Shown here: in pieces, positions 17,001 through 22,552 of the stretch
Layout: each line of letters starts with the position of its first letter
Position numbering within the stretch: the first letter of the stretch is position 1
NCBI GenBank assembly: GCA_902801295.1
Contig: CADCHN010000022.1
Location: 1-37,187 of the forward strand
Source: Oscillospiraceae bacterium
Lineage (GTDB): Bacteria; Bacillota; Clostridia; Oscillospirales; Oscillospiraceae
Direction: 5' to 3'
Length of the DNA: 37,187 nt
Program-made: the position numbers and the translations under genes
Notes under the pieces: model-generated
Database searches by the model: none
What the model saw: only the letters and a program-made list of their open reading frames with translations
What the model was told of the DNA's origin: nothing

Positions 17001-18062
17001 GGTGAGGATCTGGGCGTCAGGCGCAACGCCGACGGCGAACACTTCGGTCGCCGCTTCGACGAACTTGCCGTCCTTCTTGATGAAGCGGTTGGCGGCCGCA
17101 ATACCGGACACGTGAGAGCCGTGCTCTTCCTTGGTGTCGCTCAGGTGGTCGGTGGTGTTGTTGCCGTCGATGTAGTTGTAGGCGAAGGGGATCTTCGCGT
17201 TTTTATAGACGTAGTAGGCGCTGTCGATGTTGTGCTTGTCCGCGGTGTTGTTCGCGTTCAGCTCGGGCAGCACAGACTTGACCTCGTTGACGTCCAGCAG
17301 CTCGAAGTCGCCCTCATCCAGAGAAAGCGCATACATGAAGGCTTCCGGATCGAAGGACTGGTGCTTGTAGTCGGTACCGGTATCGATGATCGCCACGCGG
17401 GTGCCGGCGCCGGTATAGCCCTCGGACCACAGCGTAGCCGCGCCGACCATGTTCTCGGTGGTGATGGCGGTGTTGATGCCGTCGACCTGAGGCTCATATC
17501 TGGTCTCAAGCCAGACTTCCTTGACGCCGGGGACGGCCTCAATGGTCTCGATATCGCCGTAGCGGACCTCGGCGGAAATGATGTTGACCGCCAGCGTCAG
17601 GTTCCACTTGACGTTCATCGAAACGCCCGCATTGGCGATGGCCGATTCAATATTGGCCTGCTGCTGTTTCAGGGTATGGCGGTAGGCCATGGCGCTGTTG
17701 TTCTCAACGATGTTCTGCGTGGAGTAACCCAGATCCATTGTTGAGGGTCTGTCCAGGACGATCGAGACACGGACGATGTCGTTCAGGCCGAACGGCAGAT
17801 CCTCCGACGTCAGGACGTTGTCCTCTTCCTCGATCTCGCCGAGTCTGGGAACGCCCAGAGTGTTCGGGTCGATCTCTTCCAATTCGAGATCCGTGCCGCC
17901 GTCAAACGCGTCGGTCACGTGCTTGTCTGTCTCGACCGCAGGTTTGGCCGTCGGGTCGACGATGGTGATCTCGTCGTCAATGGCCCAGCCGGTGATCCCC
18001 AGGGAAAGGATCATGGCCGCTGCGAGCAGGATAGACAGGAAGCGCTTGGTGGTCCTACTCAT
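11076..18062 (-). CDS. Giant secreted subtilisin-like protease with dockerin modules
   Basis: Secreted S8 serine protease of 2328 residues. ATG at 18062 follows AAGGAGGA; a signal peptide ends after GITGWA (about residue 27). Order: pro-domain (I9-like) about 75-190; catalytic domain with Asp227 (IIDTGTDY), His314 (HGSHVSG) and Ser687 (SGTSMAAPH), interrupted by a PA domain about 500-580; fibronectin-like region; internal dockerin about 843-908 (DVNKDGATNAADAQ and EVDGISSYDAQLLL); region of unknown fold; Big_2 domain about 1427-1517 (VTWTSSNEEVATVNADG); cohesin-like beta domain about 1887-2004; two 75-residue GHxW/GHDYG-type repeats about 2024-2180; C-terminal dockerin with two calcium motifs (DVNLDGEVKLKD, DVNGDGAIKLKD) to the last residue. 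No sorting signal of its own, so surface retention probably needs a cohesin partner such as the gene immediately downstream. Confidence 0.93.
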   Translation of the reverse strand: MSRTTKRFLSILLAAAMILSLGITGWAIDDEITIVDPTAKPAVETDKHVTDAFDGGTDLELEEIDPNTLGVPRLGEIEEEDNVLTSEDLPFGLNDIVRVSIVLDRPSTMDLGYSTQNIVENNSAMAYRHTLKQQQANIESAIANAGVSMNVKWNLTLAVNIISAEVRYGDIETIEAVPGVKEVWLETRYEPQVDGINTAITTENMVGAATLWSEGYTGAGTRVAIIDTGTDYKHQSFDPEAFMYALSLDEGDFELLDVNEVKSVLPELNANNTADKHNIDSAYYVYKNAKIPFAYNYIDGNNTTDHLSDTKEEHGSHVSGIAAANRFIKKDGKFVEAATEVFAVGVAPDAQILTMKVFGAGGGAYDSDYMAAIEDAIILKADSINLSLGSGAPGYTFSNGYQEVMDSLINCGSVVAISAGNAYDWAYFLPSGVPYLYLDDVSLHTGGSPGTFVNSLCVAAAQNIGTVGTPLKFSGYDSSVFYTETEGYGNANMSSIPGTYDFVLVDGPGVDDNNHVGQEGDAFLALGSEVLTGKIAMCYRGTSSFFAKANAAAAQGAAAVIIINNQPGSINMNLTGYEYTVPAVSILQAEGEAIKAAAEPVTDEDGNVLYYKGTVTVANKMETTLNADRSEATITDFSSWGVPGSLIMKPEITAPGGNIYSVFGSNKHADGSIAGGSDQYEFMSGTSMAAPHVTGMAALLSEYIRDNNLEEVTGLNRRTLINSLLMSTATPMMVDGAYLPVLQQGAGLGDTYAATQALSYIMMGEDATASAADGKVKVELGQDAARSGEYSFSFNVNNFSDTDLVYELRTDMFTQAPTVSDGNFYMLKATMDLAEGEDFTVSYAYPQVVLSGHDVNKDGATNAADAQAILDYLTGKVDGETLDLEAAEMDEVDGISSYDAQLLLKWEEQSGLDNLLVPAGESVSVTVTITYADELKEFLDAYYVGGAYVEGYTYVLPVSETEDGALLDVAHSIPILGFYGSWTDASMFDCVDPISTAYGSTKESYTGNPNTNYLTLNYGKGNTVFMGNPYVVEKEYHPERAAVSSGTKLINFKYNMIRNAATSGWMAFNWNTLDILKSNIGGAASGAWYYVNGQAWQDTATQTAAINTTPAKLGLNEDDMFMISYFAIPEYYGMMLHPGENVNTVTDKEILNLLATGELGWGSALGYVFTVDNTAPEATAKMSEDGTKITVTAKDNNYIAYVAIMDVSGNVAFAQAVPEQTKPGEEVEVTFDISELDLPNGIAIFVGDYAANEKAYLVVFDPDKPVTGSKTVYVLTDTLEEGKDYIIANVNTGAGYALGSQGTQAYVAPVGINIVTDELGTYIPLEDVDGSFLWTSQAVDGEGIGFVNSNDGGGLSYNQINGPYVNWAGARYVDGFVYQNNTLLYGPYASYGYGMKFANSNFCFGPGVTPIYLFTKGSLEYEMDPNNASSVTVAPEAATLILDVLPTIELTANVEPIVLPDRTVTWTSSNEEVATVNADGLVTAVAPGTAVITATSNQTPDMSASATINVTAGEPMNATVYGQVAFGREDIEYAEIDLSNMGLTNLSGDAMFSAFTGGGRSGDFIYGNDVDNDMHRYNAEDNFAYDSDYHFVISAQWALWDAANFPAFTMADYANVNTTDESTDNDEPALTDYPYILTGFNSSSKLMYFKEDGNLTYFDLSGIGGFIAATFVGAQLDEETGLPNLYYVLLGDDGTLYNWIVYPNLSNGGMSAQYGEIGHVTVLTIGEDKSAYSMSYYESEDTYGVFIADGSIGGIYYVDFTEIPAPADENDDTVYDVAAHFVGRINGATGLAALSDFDADAIGALGTIDVNKPAEEGGEEGNSLRGASVPAIFSSVPMSLETLQSHDVVLFEKESFDDVDIDLEPVEDDEIVIVGGLNAARPQTGRTPVVLDSAILKNTDFWGDAYVAIDVTTPNFDPEAEPAEEPVLFYNGLATLKYDPEYLIFKDCKIDPTLELTSVNVDETAGLITIAYASTEAVEEGAIAVVRFDFNIEIETEVTATTLEANDNLAVNEETVIPVVIGHNWDEPTYEWTETETGYSVKATVVCKNDSTHVETETVDAVAEVTKPATCEAKGETTYTATFENELFEVQTKTVDNIDALGHDYGEAVYEWAEDNSKVTATAVCKNDETHVETETVDTTYEVVTEPTTEAEGLGRYTATFENELFETQTKEVSIEKLAGFKVIVEDKTNGKATTDLVAEQLYSGEKTFTVKTDDDQAVLVAVKTTDEEGNVTYTREPCTTDEEGVHSFTITVNAETTIVLAMIGDVNLDGEVKLKDSLMIKKHIAGTEEITDPLAFLVGDVNGDGAIKLKDNLSVKKAIAGTDALAW

Positions 18063-18191
18063 ACTTTTTCCTCCTTGAAAGAAAAATACTATATAAAGTG
18101 TTGCCACATTATATACCGGTGTGCTGCCCATCGGACGCCGAGAGGCCGGCGCGGCACTCCCGCAGTTTAACGAATTCACTCTTTAAATTGT

Positions 18192-18220
18192 ATTATACAA
18201 TTAAGCCGCTCATCTTGCAA
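18192..18220 (-). promoter_or_regulatory. Predicted promoter of the subtilase gene
   Basis: Reverse strand TTGCAA (18215-18220), 17-bp spacer, TATAAT (18192-18197). It predicts a leader of about 120 nt before the ATG at 18062. No further operator or riboswitch was recognised in that leader. Confidence 0.65.
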
Positions 18221-18265
18221 GAAAAACTTAAATTCAATGGATGATTCTTTTTGCCAGAAATGCTA

Positions 18266-18302
18266 AAACCCGGGCAGGGCCGCATTGGCCATGCCCGGGT
18301 TT
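18266..18302 (-). terminator. Terminator of the PepV-type dipeptidase gene
   Basis: 11-bp perfect stem AAACCCGGGCA (18266-18276) / TGCCCGGGTTT (18292-18302), 15-nt loop, followed on the reverse strand by TTTTAGCATTT. Confidence 0.8.
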
Positions 18303-18311
18303 GGAGAGGAT

Positions 18312-19691
18312 TCAGAAATCGACCTGCTGCAGGTTAATCAGTGCGAGGATATAGACCTTCAGCGCCTCAAGGAGCCAGTCCTTGCAGGCGGCCTCGTCCA
18401 CGCCGTGGATCGGGCCGGCGAAGGCGGGCGTCGGGCGTTCGGGGTGCTCGGGGCCGAAGGACACCGCGTTCGAGAAATCGCGCGCGTAGGTGCCGCCGCC
18501 GATGGTGTAGGGCTCGGCGTGCTCGCCGGTGATCTCATTATAGGCGCGGATGCAGACCTGCACCTCGGGCTTGTCGAGACTCATGTAGAAGGGCGGCGCT
18601 TCGCGGTCGCAGGTGCAGTCAAGCACCTCGCCGTATTTCTCCCGGATGACGGCGGCGATCTTCTCGCCGCTGGTGTTGGTGGGATAGCGGCTGTCGTAGG
18701 TCTGCACCATACGGCCGTCTTCCACGCCGATCATGCTGCCGACGATCGTCAGCGGCTTGAACAGGCCGTCGTCCGCCTGCACGCCGAGGCCGCTGCCGTC
18801 GGGATGCTCGCAGAGCAGGGACACAGCGCGCAGGTATTTCGCCTCCTGCTCGCCCGCGAGCTTCTGGCCGAGGATCGCGCCCACCAGCACGCCGATGGCG
18901 TTGACCGTGCCCTCCGGCAGGGAGGCGTGGCCGCCGATGCCGGCCGCCGTCAGGTGCCAGAGGCCGTCGGCCTGCCGTTCGACCGCGACGCCGGGCGCCG
19001 GCTCGACCTTCTCCGCGCGGATCCAGGCCTCCGCTTTGTCGGGGATGGCGTTGGAGACGAAACCGCCCTTGATGTCGACGATGTTTTCCATCGGCACCTT
19101 GGCGATCATGCGGCCGCGGGTGATGCCCTTCTCGCCGTTGCAGAGCGGGAAGTTCGCGTCAGGGCTGAAGCAGAAGAGCGGAGCCTTGTAGTTGGCCAGA
19201 TAGTATTCCACGTCGCCCATGCCGGTCTCCTCGTTGGCGCCGAGCAGCGCGCGCACGGGATAGCGCAGCGGGATCTGACGGTCCCTGAGGTACTTGAGCG
19301 CATACAGACAGAGGACGCTCGGGCCCTTGTCGTCCATGACGCCGCGGCCGATGATGTAGCCCTCGCGCTCGCGCATCGTGAAAGGGTCCTCCTTCCAGCC
19401 CTCGCCGACGGGGACGACATCGAGGTGGGTGATCGTGGCGAGGTAGTCCTCCCCTTCTCCGATCTGGGCGTAGCCGATGTAGTTTTCGCAGTTGACCGCG
19501 TCGAGGCCGAGCTCGCGGGCGATGGTCAGCCCCTCCTCGAGCGCCCGGGCCGGGCCCTCGCCGAAGGGCTTGCCGGGCAGCGGCTCGCTCTCCACGCTGT
19601 TGATCGCCACCAGGCGGGCGATGTCCGAGAAAAAAGCCGCCTCGTGTTCTGCCACAAAGCGGTCAATATCCTGTCTGAGCTGAATGTCCAT
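18312..19691 (-). CDS. pepV: M20-family dipeptidase, PepV/Sapep type
   Basis: Cytoplasmic zinc dipeptidase that splits short peptides. 459 residues, the usual length of PepV. Metal and catalytic residues are visible: His89 and Asp91 in THLDVVP, Asp120 in GRGVMDDKGP, the catalytic Glu154 and adjacent Glu155 in NEETGMGD, Asp178 in SPDANFP, and a late His in GPIHGVDE. The GEGWKEDPFTMRE/GYIIGRG pattern is characteristic of PepV rather than ArgE/DapE. ATG at 19691 with AAAGGAG 7 nt upstream. It has its own promoter at 19721-19750, which lies inside the 53-bp repeat bordering the HNH element. A free-peptide dipeptidase next to a giant secreted protease fits peptide use, but the two are separate units. 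Confidence 0.9.
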   Translation of the reverse strand: MDIQLRQDIDRFVAEHEAAFFSDIARLVAINSVESEPLPGKPFGEGPARALEEGLTIARELGLDAVNCENYIGYAQIGEGEDYLATITHLDVVPVGEGWKEDPFTMREREGYIIGRGVMDDKGPSVLCLYALKYLRDRQIPLRYPVRALLGANEETGMGDVEYYLANYKAPLFCFSPDANFPLCNGEKGITRGRMIAKVPMENIVDIKGGFVSNAIPDKAEAWIRAEKVEPAPGVAVERQADGLWHLTAAGIGGHASLPEGTVNAIGVLVGAILGQKLAGEQEAKYLRAVSLLCEHPDGSGLGVQADDGLFKPLTIVGSMIGVEDGRMVQTYDSRYPTNTSGEKIAAVIREKYGEVLDCTCDREAPPFYMSLDKPEVQVCIRAYNEITGEHAEPYTIGGGTYARDFSNAVSFGPEHPERPTPAFAGPIHGVDEAACKDWLLEALKVYILALINLQQVDF

Positions 19692-19720
19692 GCTTCCGCT
19701 CCTTTCCGGTTGTTAGCTTT

Positions 19721-19750
19721 ACTATACACCCAAGGCCGGCGGCGGGTCAA
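19721..19750 (-). promoter_or_regulatory. pepV promoter (inside direct repeat copy 1)
   Basis: Reverse strand TTGACC (19745-19750), 18-bp spacer, TATAGT (19721-19726). All but the last base of the -10 lies in the 53-bp repeat. Confidence 0.6.
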
Positions 19751-19774
19751 GGCAAACGAAAAAAACCGGGGCTG
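19722..19774. repeat. 53-bp direct repeat, copy 1 (pepV side)
   Basis: Identical over 53 bp to 20980-21032; the identity stops abruptly on both sides. It contains the pepV promoter, the A7 tract and only half of the plsY terminator stem, so this is the duplicated copy with respect to plsY. Confidence 0.97.
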
Positions 19775-20090
19775 AAAGTTCTTGATGCGCCGCGAGGCGC
19801 CAGCCGAGCGGCACGAGGCCCCCGGCGCAACCAACCCCCCAACACAACAAGCGCCGGGGGCCGAGCCACCGGGCGCCGCCAGGCGACCGGATCGAGCGAA
19901 GGGGCGCCAAGAAACCCACAGGTTTTGCACAAGCCCGGGCGCCCCGGAGCGGACGCGCGGCGAGGGGGGCGCGAAGCCGAGGCGACCGACCACCGACCAG
20001 CCACGACCACCGCCAGGCGAGCCGAAGGGGGAGGCGCGCCGCGCAACCTTTTTTTGTCCACAGCGAGAGAATACGACGAGGACAGGGGTA
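19775..20090 (+). ncRNA. GC-rich structured non-coding region, candidate RNA
   Basis: More than 300 bp without a convincing gene. It holds a chain of stable inverted repeats: GCGCC-GCGA-GGCGC with a GNRA tetraloop on the + strand (19787-19800), a perfect 12-bp stem GGCCCCCGGCGC / GCGCCGGGGGCC (19817-19828 / 19851-19862, 22-nt A/C-rich loop), and several GGCGCC and GCGCGGC/GCCGCGC pairings up to 20044. A T7 tract at 20049-20055 follows on the + strand, as for a terminated + strand transcript. Open frames through it have biased low-complexity composition. No match to a known RNA class could be established by eye. Confidence 0.35.
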
Positions 20091-20390
20091 TCATCCCCTG
20101 TCCTCACGGTACGGCCACCAATCCGGCGCGTAGTAATCAGCGACATACTCGACGCATGCCTGGGCAATATCTGCAGGTGTCCAGTAGTGCGCCTCGACGC
20201 CGTGAACGCCGGCGTGGCAATGCTGGCAGAGCGTAATGAGATTGTGCATGGACGTGACGGAGCCGCCTTGTCCGCGCGGTATCACGTGGTGTACCTGGAT
20301 ATACCTGGGACTGTCACAGAGTGCACAGCGGTAATGATCCCGGGCGTAGACGGCTTTGCGTGTGCGATTGTCGATGCGGGCTGATATCAT
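20091..20390 (-). CDS. HNH endonuclease
   Basis: 99-residue nuclease with the complete HNH/beta-beta-alpha-metal fold signature: structural zinc pairs Cys22/Cys25 (CALC) and Cys55/Cys58 (CQHC), catalytic His34-His35 (VHHVIPRGQGG), Asn50 and a final His region (CHAGVHG). The size and HHxxPRxxGG pattern match free-standing phage and mobile-element HNH enzymes, which nick or cut DNA, rather than restriction or colicin enzymes. AAAGGAGG precedes the ATG by 8 nt. It is the only recognisable enzyme in the 1.2-kb insert and the best candidate for its mobility. Confidence 0.9.
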   Translation of the reverse strand: MISARIDNRTRKAVYARDHYRCALCDSPRYIQVHHVIPRGQGGSVTSMHNLITLCQHCHAGVHGVEAHYWTPADIAQACVEYVADYYAPDWWPYREDRG

Positions 20391-20674
20391 GGTTGGTACC
20401 TCCTTTCCAAGGTACGACCATCAAAACACGGCGAGGCAAGGGCGCGGCCCCACCCCCGCCAGGGGCGGCGCGGGAGGCCACGACGGGCGCGGCCCCACCC
20501 CCGCGAGGCCAGCGCACGCCGGGGACACCCACGCCGAGGCACGCGCGAGCGGGCCAGGGGCCGCGCATGTCTTGCCCTTGCCCGTCGTGTTACGGTCGTT
20601 GATCCTTGGAACGGCGGTAACAGCCGCGATATTGCCCGCTCGACGTCGCCACGCATCGTGACGGATCGCCTGGA
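20391..20674. other. GC-rich non-coding spacer with internal direct repeats
   Basis: Between the small Cys-rich gene and the HNH gene. It contains two identical 20-bp copies of GGGCGCGGCCCCACCCCCGC (20440-20459 and 20485-20504) and further partial GC-rich repeats, then the HNH ribosome-binding site at the 20400 end. No gene supported by coding character was seen. Confidence 0.6.
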
Positions 20675-20875
20675 TCAAGCCCGCTCTTTGCCCGGCGTGA
20701 ACGTCGGGTAGGGTATGCCGGGTATCACGTGGCCGCGCGGACACCAGGGCGGCGACGTGCGCGTATCGTCATATCGGATGGGCGTGTCCAGGCAGAAATG
20801 CTTGCCGCCGTCAAAGGCATAGTAGGCATGGAACGGGCATTCCTGGCAATGCATAGTCGCGGGATATCTCCCCAC
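20675..20875 (-). CDS. Small Cys-rich protein of the HNH element
   Basis: 66 residues, beginning GRYPATMHCQECPFHAYYAF. GTG at 20873-20875 is chosen because AGGAGG lies 8 nt upstream; an in-frame GTG three codons earlier overlaps that site. Four cysteines (CQEC, one mid-protein, one in PPWCPRGH) plus histidines could bind one zinc ion. No family recognised. It is the first gene behind the second promoter copy, ahead of HNH, so probably co-transcribed with it. Confidence 0.6.
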   Translation of the reverse strand: MGRYPATMHCQECPFHAYYAFDGGKHFCLDTPIRYDDTRTSPPWCPRGHVIPGIPYPTFTPGKERA

Positions 20876-20948
20876 AGCGGTCACCTCCTACGGTCATAAT
20901 ACCTGCGTTCAGCGCCGCAAACAATGCCGTTTTACCTGCGTTAAGGGT

Positions 20949-20981
20949 AGCCCCTGCGACGTAAGTCGCACCCCTGGGGCT
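20949..20981 (-). other. Two-part leader hairpin at the element end
   Basis: AGCCCC-TGCGAC-GTAA-GTCGCA-CCCCT-GGGGCT: two stacked 6-bp stems with a 5-nt bulge, exactly at the junction between the 53-bp repeat and the insert. On the reverse strand it would form at the 5' end of the transcript from promoter copy 2. Confidence 0.6.
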
Positions 20982-21008
20982 ATACACCCAAGGCCGGCGG
21001 CGGGTCAA
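20979..21008 (-). promoter_or_regulatory. Duplicated promoter driving the HNH element
   Basis: Second copy of the pepV promoter: reverse strand TTGACC (21003-21008), 18-bp spacer, TATAGC (20979-20984). The -10 differs from the pepV copy only in its last base, supplied by the insert. Confidence 0.5.
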
Positions 21009-21032
21009 GGCAAACGAAAAAAACCGGGGCTG
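20980..21032. repeat. 53-bp direct repeat, copy 2 (plsY side)
   Basis: Identical to 19722-19774. Here the sequence continues into the intact plsY terminator stem, which marks this side as the undisturbed 3' flank of plsY. Confidence 0.97.
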
Positions 21033-21057
21033 CGAACCCATGCGTCCGCAGCCCCGG
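21017..21057 (-). terminator. plsY terminator
   Basis: Perfect 11-bp stem CCGGGGCTGCG (21024-21034) / CGCAGCCCCGG (21047-21057), followed on the reverse strand by T7 (21017-21023). Confidence 0.92.
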
Positions 21058-21073
21058 CTGTGTGATGATGAAA

Positions 21074-21703
21074 TTATTTGCCAGCCTTGGCCCGGAAGTC
21101 CGGCTCCGTGCCGTTGAGGAGGCGCTTGATGTTTTCACGGTGCCGATAGATCACGAGGCACATCGCGAAGATCGACAGCAGCAGCCGCGGGGTGCTCACG
21201 TGCACCAGCAGCGCAGCCACGGTGATGGCGAGCGCGCCGCAGATCGAGCCGAGCGAGACCTTCTTGCTCAGCAGAGCGAAAACGATGAAGGAGCCGAACA
21301 CCGCGCAGCCGACGCGCCAGTCCACCAGCAGCGAAGTGATGCCGCCGACCGCCACGCCCTTGCCGCCGCGAAATTCGTGCATGAAGGGAAAGCAGTGGCC
21401 CAGCATCACGGCCATGCCGCCGGTCATCAAGCCCCAGTCGCCGAGTGCGCCCGGATCGTGAAAGCCGCCGCCCAGCATGCAGTAGCCGATCAACATCGCC
21501 AGCGCCGCCTTGACCATATCGCCCGCCAGCGTCAGCACGCCGGGTCCCCAGCCGAAGGTGCGCGCCATGTTGGTCGCGCCGGCGTTGCCGCTGCCGGAGC
21601 GGCGGATGTCCTTGCCGAGCATCCGGGAAAGCCAAATGGAAAAATTGATGGAGCCGAGCAGATAAGCCGCCAGCGCCACCAGAATGAATTTGATTGCCGT
21701 CAT
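21074..21703 (-). CDS. plsY: Acyl-phosphate glycerol-3-phosphate 1-O-acyltransferase PlsY
   Basis: Membrane acyltransferase that moves an acyl group from acyl-phosphate to glycerol-3-phosphate, the first step of phospholipid synthesis in Gram-positives. 209 residues with about five to seven membrane helices. The three conserved loops are visible: GSINFS near the N-terminus, SGSGNAGATNMAR (motif 1) and FRGGKGVAVG (motif 2), with LGHCFPFMHEF before the latter. ATG at 21703 is preferred; an upstream GTG (21718) is in frame but less well placed. It has its own promoter at 21741-21769 and a strong terminator. Confidence 0.95.
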   Translation of the reverse strand: MTAIKFILVALAAYLLGSINFSIWLSRMLGKDIRRSGSGNAGATNMARTFGWGPGVLTLAGDMVKAALAMLIGYCMLGGGFHDPGALGDWGLMTGGMAVMLGHCFPFMHEFRGGKGVAVGGITSLLVDWRVGCAVFGSFIVFALLSKKVSLGSICGALAITVAALLVHVSTPRLLLSIFAMCLVIYRHRENIKRLLNGTEPDFRAKAGK

Positions 21704-21740
21704 ACTCTCGCCTCTCACAGCGTCTCATGGTTTTGCCCGT

Positions 21741-21769
21741 ATTATACACGAGCGGATTGTCGTTTTCAA
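21741..21769 (-). promoter_or_regulatory. Predicted plsY promoter
   Basis: Reverse strand TTGAAA (21764-21769), 17-bp spacer, TATAAT (21741-21746), in the 90-bp gap after the RluA-family gene. Confidence 0.7.
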
Positions 21770-21793
21770 CGCCATCCGGCGATTGTTAAAAAC

Positions 21794-22432
21794 TTATTTA
21801 CACAACTCAGGGAACGCGGTCCAGGGCCATTTCGCCGGGGGCGGCGCCGAAAAGCGCAGCTTATCGCCGCTTGCCGGGTGCCGGAAGGCCAGAAAATGCG
21901 ACCAGAGGGCGATGTCGCAGCCGTCGTCCAGCAGGCTGTATTTCCGGTCGCCCACGAGCGGCCAGGCGCGGGAAGAAAACTGGCAGCGGATCTGGTGGGT
22001 GCGCCCGGTGACAAGCTCGATGCGCACAAGGCTCAGCCCTTCGGCGCGCCCCGCCGTCTCATAGCGCAGCACGGCCTCCTGCACGCCCTTGCCCGGTGCT
22101 GTCACCACATAGGTCTTGCGCTCGGCCTTATCGCGCAGCAGCAGATCGCGCAGCTCGCCCCGGGCCGGCGTCTCGCCGTGCACGACGGCCAGATAGCGCT
22201 TGTCGAAGTCCCCGTCCCGGATCTGGCGGCTGAGCTCCGAGGCCGCCTCCGCGCTGCGCGCCAGCAGCATCAGCCCGCCGACCACCCGGTCGAGCCGGTG
22301 CACGGTGCGGATCTCCTCGGTCTGCAGCTGTTCTCTCAGCAGCTCCGGCACGCCGCCCGGCTCATCCGTGGACAGTACGCCCGCCGGTTTGAGGCAGACG
22401 ACGATCTCCCGATCCTGATCAATGATCTCCAT
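21794..22432 (-). CDS. RluA-family pseudouridine synthase (copy 2)
   Basis: 212-residue single-domain RNA pseudouridine synthase. Catalytic Asp48 in VHRLDRVVGG, then TGRTHQIRCQF. The C-terminal SAPPPAKWPW resembles that of the copy at 1911-2558, as do the N-terminal DQDREIVVCLKPAGVLS and the whole domain order, so the two are paralogues with probably different RNA targets. ATG at 22432. Divergent from rlmD, another RNA-modification gene, across about 120 bp. Confidence 0.9.
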   Translation of the reverse strand: MEIIDQDREIVVCLKPAGVLSTDEPGGVPELLREQLQTEEIRTVHRLDRVVGGLMLLARSAEAASELSRQIRDGDFDKRYLAVVHGETPARGELRDLLLRDKAERKTYVVTAPGKGVQEAVLRYETAGRAEGLSLVRIELVTGRTHQIRCQFSSRAWPLVGDRKYSLLDDGCDIALWSHFLAFRHPASGDKLRFSAPPPAKWPWTAFPELCK

Positions 22433-22552
22433 GGGACGCCTCTCTTTTTCTCTGATGCTTCCATCTTACCACAGTCCGGCGCGCCGGCTCAAGCGTTTTC
22501 GCGCGAAAAGAGTGGTCAAGGCCCGCGTTTTGTGTTATCTTTATCGGTGGTG

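Larger units (their letters stand above)
19775..20979. mobile_element. 1.2-kb HNH-endonuclease insertion between 53-bp direct repeats
   Basis: The 1205-bp segment between the repeats carries an HNH gene and a small Cys-rich gene on the reverse strand plus two very GC-rich, non-coding, hairpin-rich stretches. No transposase, integrase or terminal inverted repeats are visible. The plsY-side copy has the full plsY terminator while the pepV-side copy has only its 3' half, so the ancestral order was plsY, terminator, promoter, pepV and the segment came later. Alternatives are a phage/satellite remnant with long attachment cores or a duplication made during break repair by the endonuclease. No known family was recognised. 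Confidence 0.7.

Noticed and set aside
11211..17744. Very long open frame on the + strand opposite the subtilase gene
   Set aside because: It is the antisense shadow of GC-biased codons; the product is a V/G/D/H-rich sequence with no domains, while the reverse-strand frame has a signal peptide, a catalytic triad and dockerins.
19782..20384. 200-codon + strand frame overlapping the HNH gene
   Set aside because: Biased composition, no ribosome-binding site, and it crosses the well-supported HNH gene on the other strand.
19775..20979. HEARO/IsrB (IS200/605-like) element
   Set aside because: The HNH protein has 99 residues with no RuvC motifs, and HEARO insertions do not make 53-bp direct repeats.
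22440..22552. rlmD promoter
   Set aside because: Only a poor TGGTCA/TATCTT pair was found; too weak to list.
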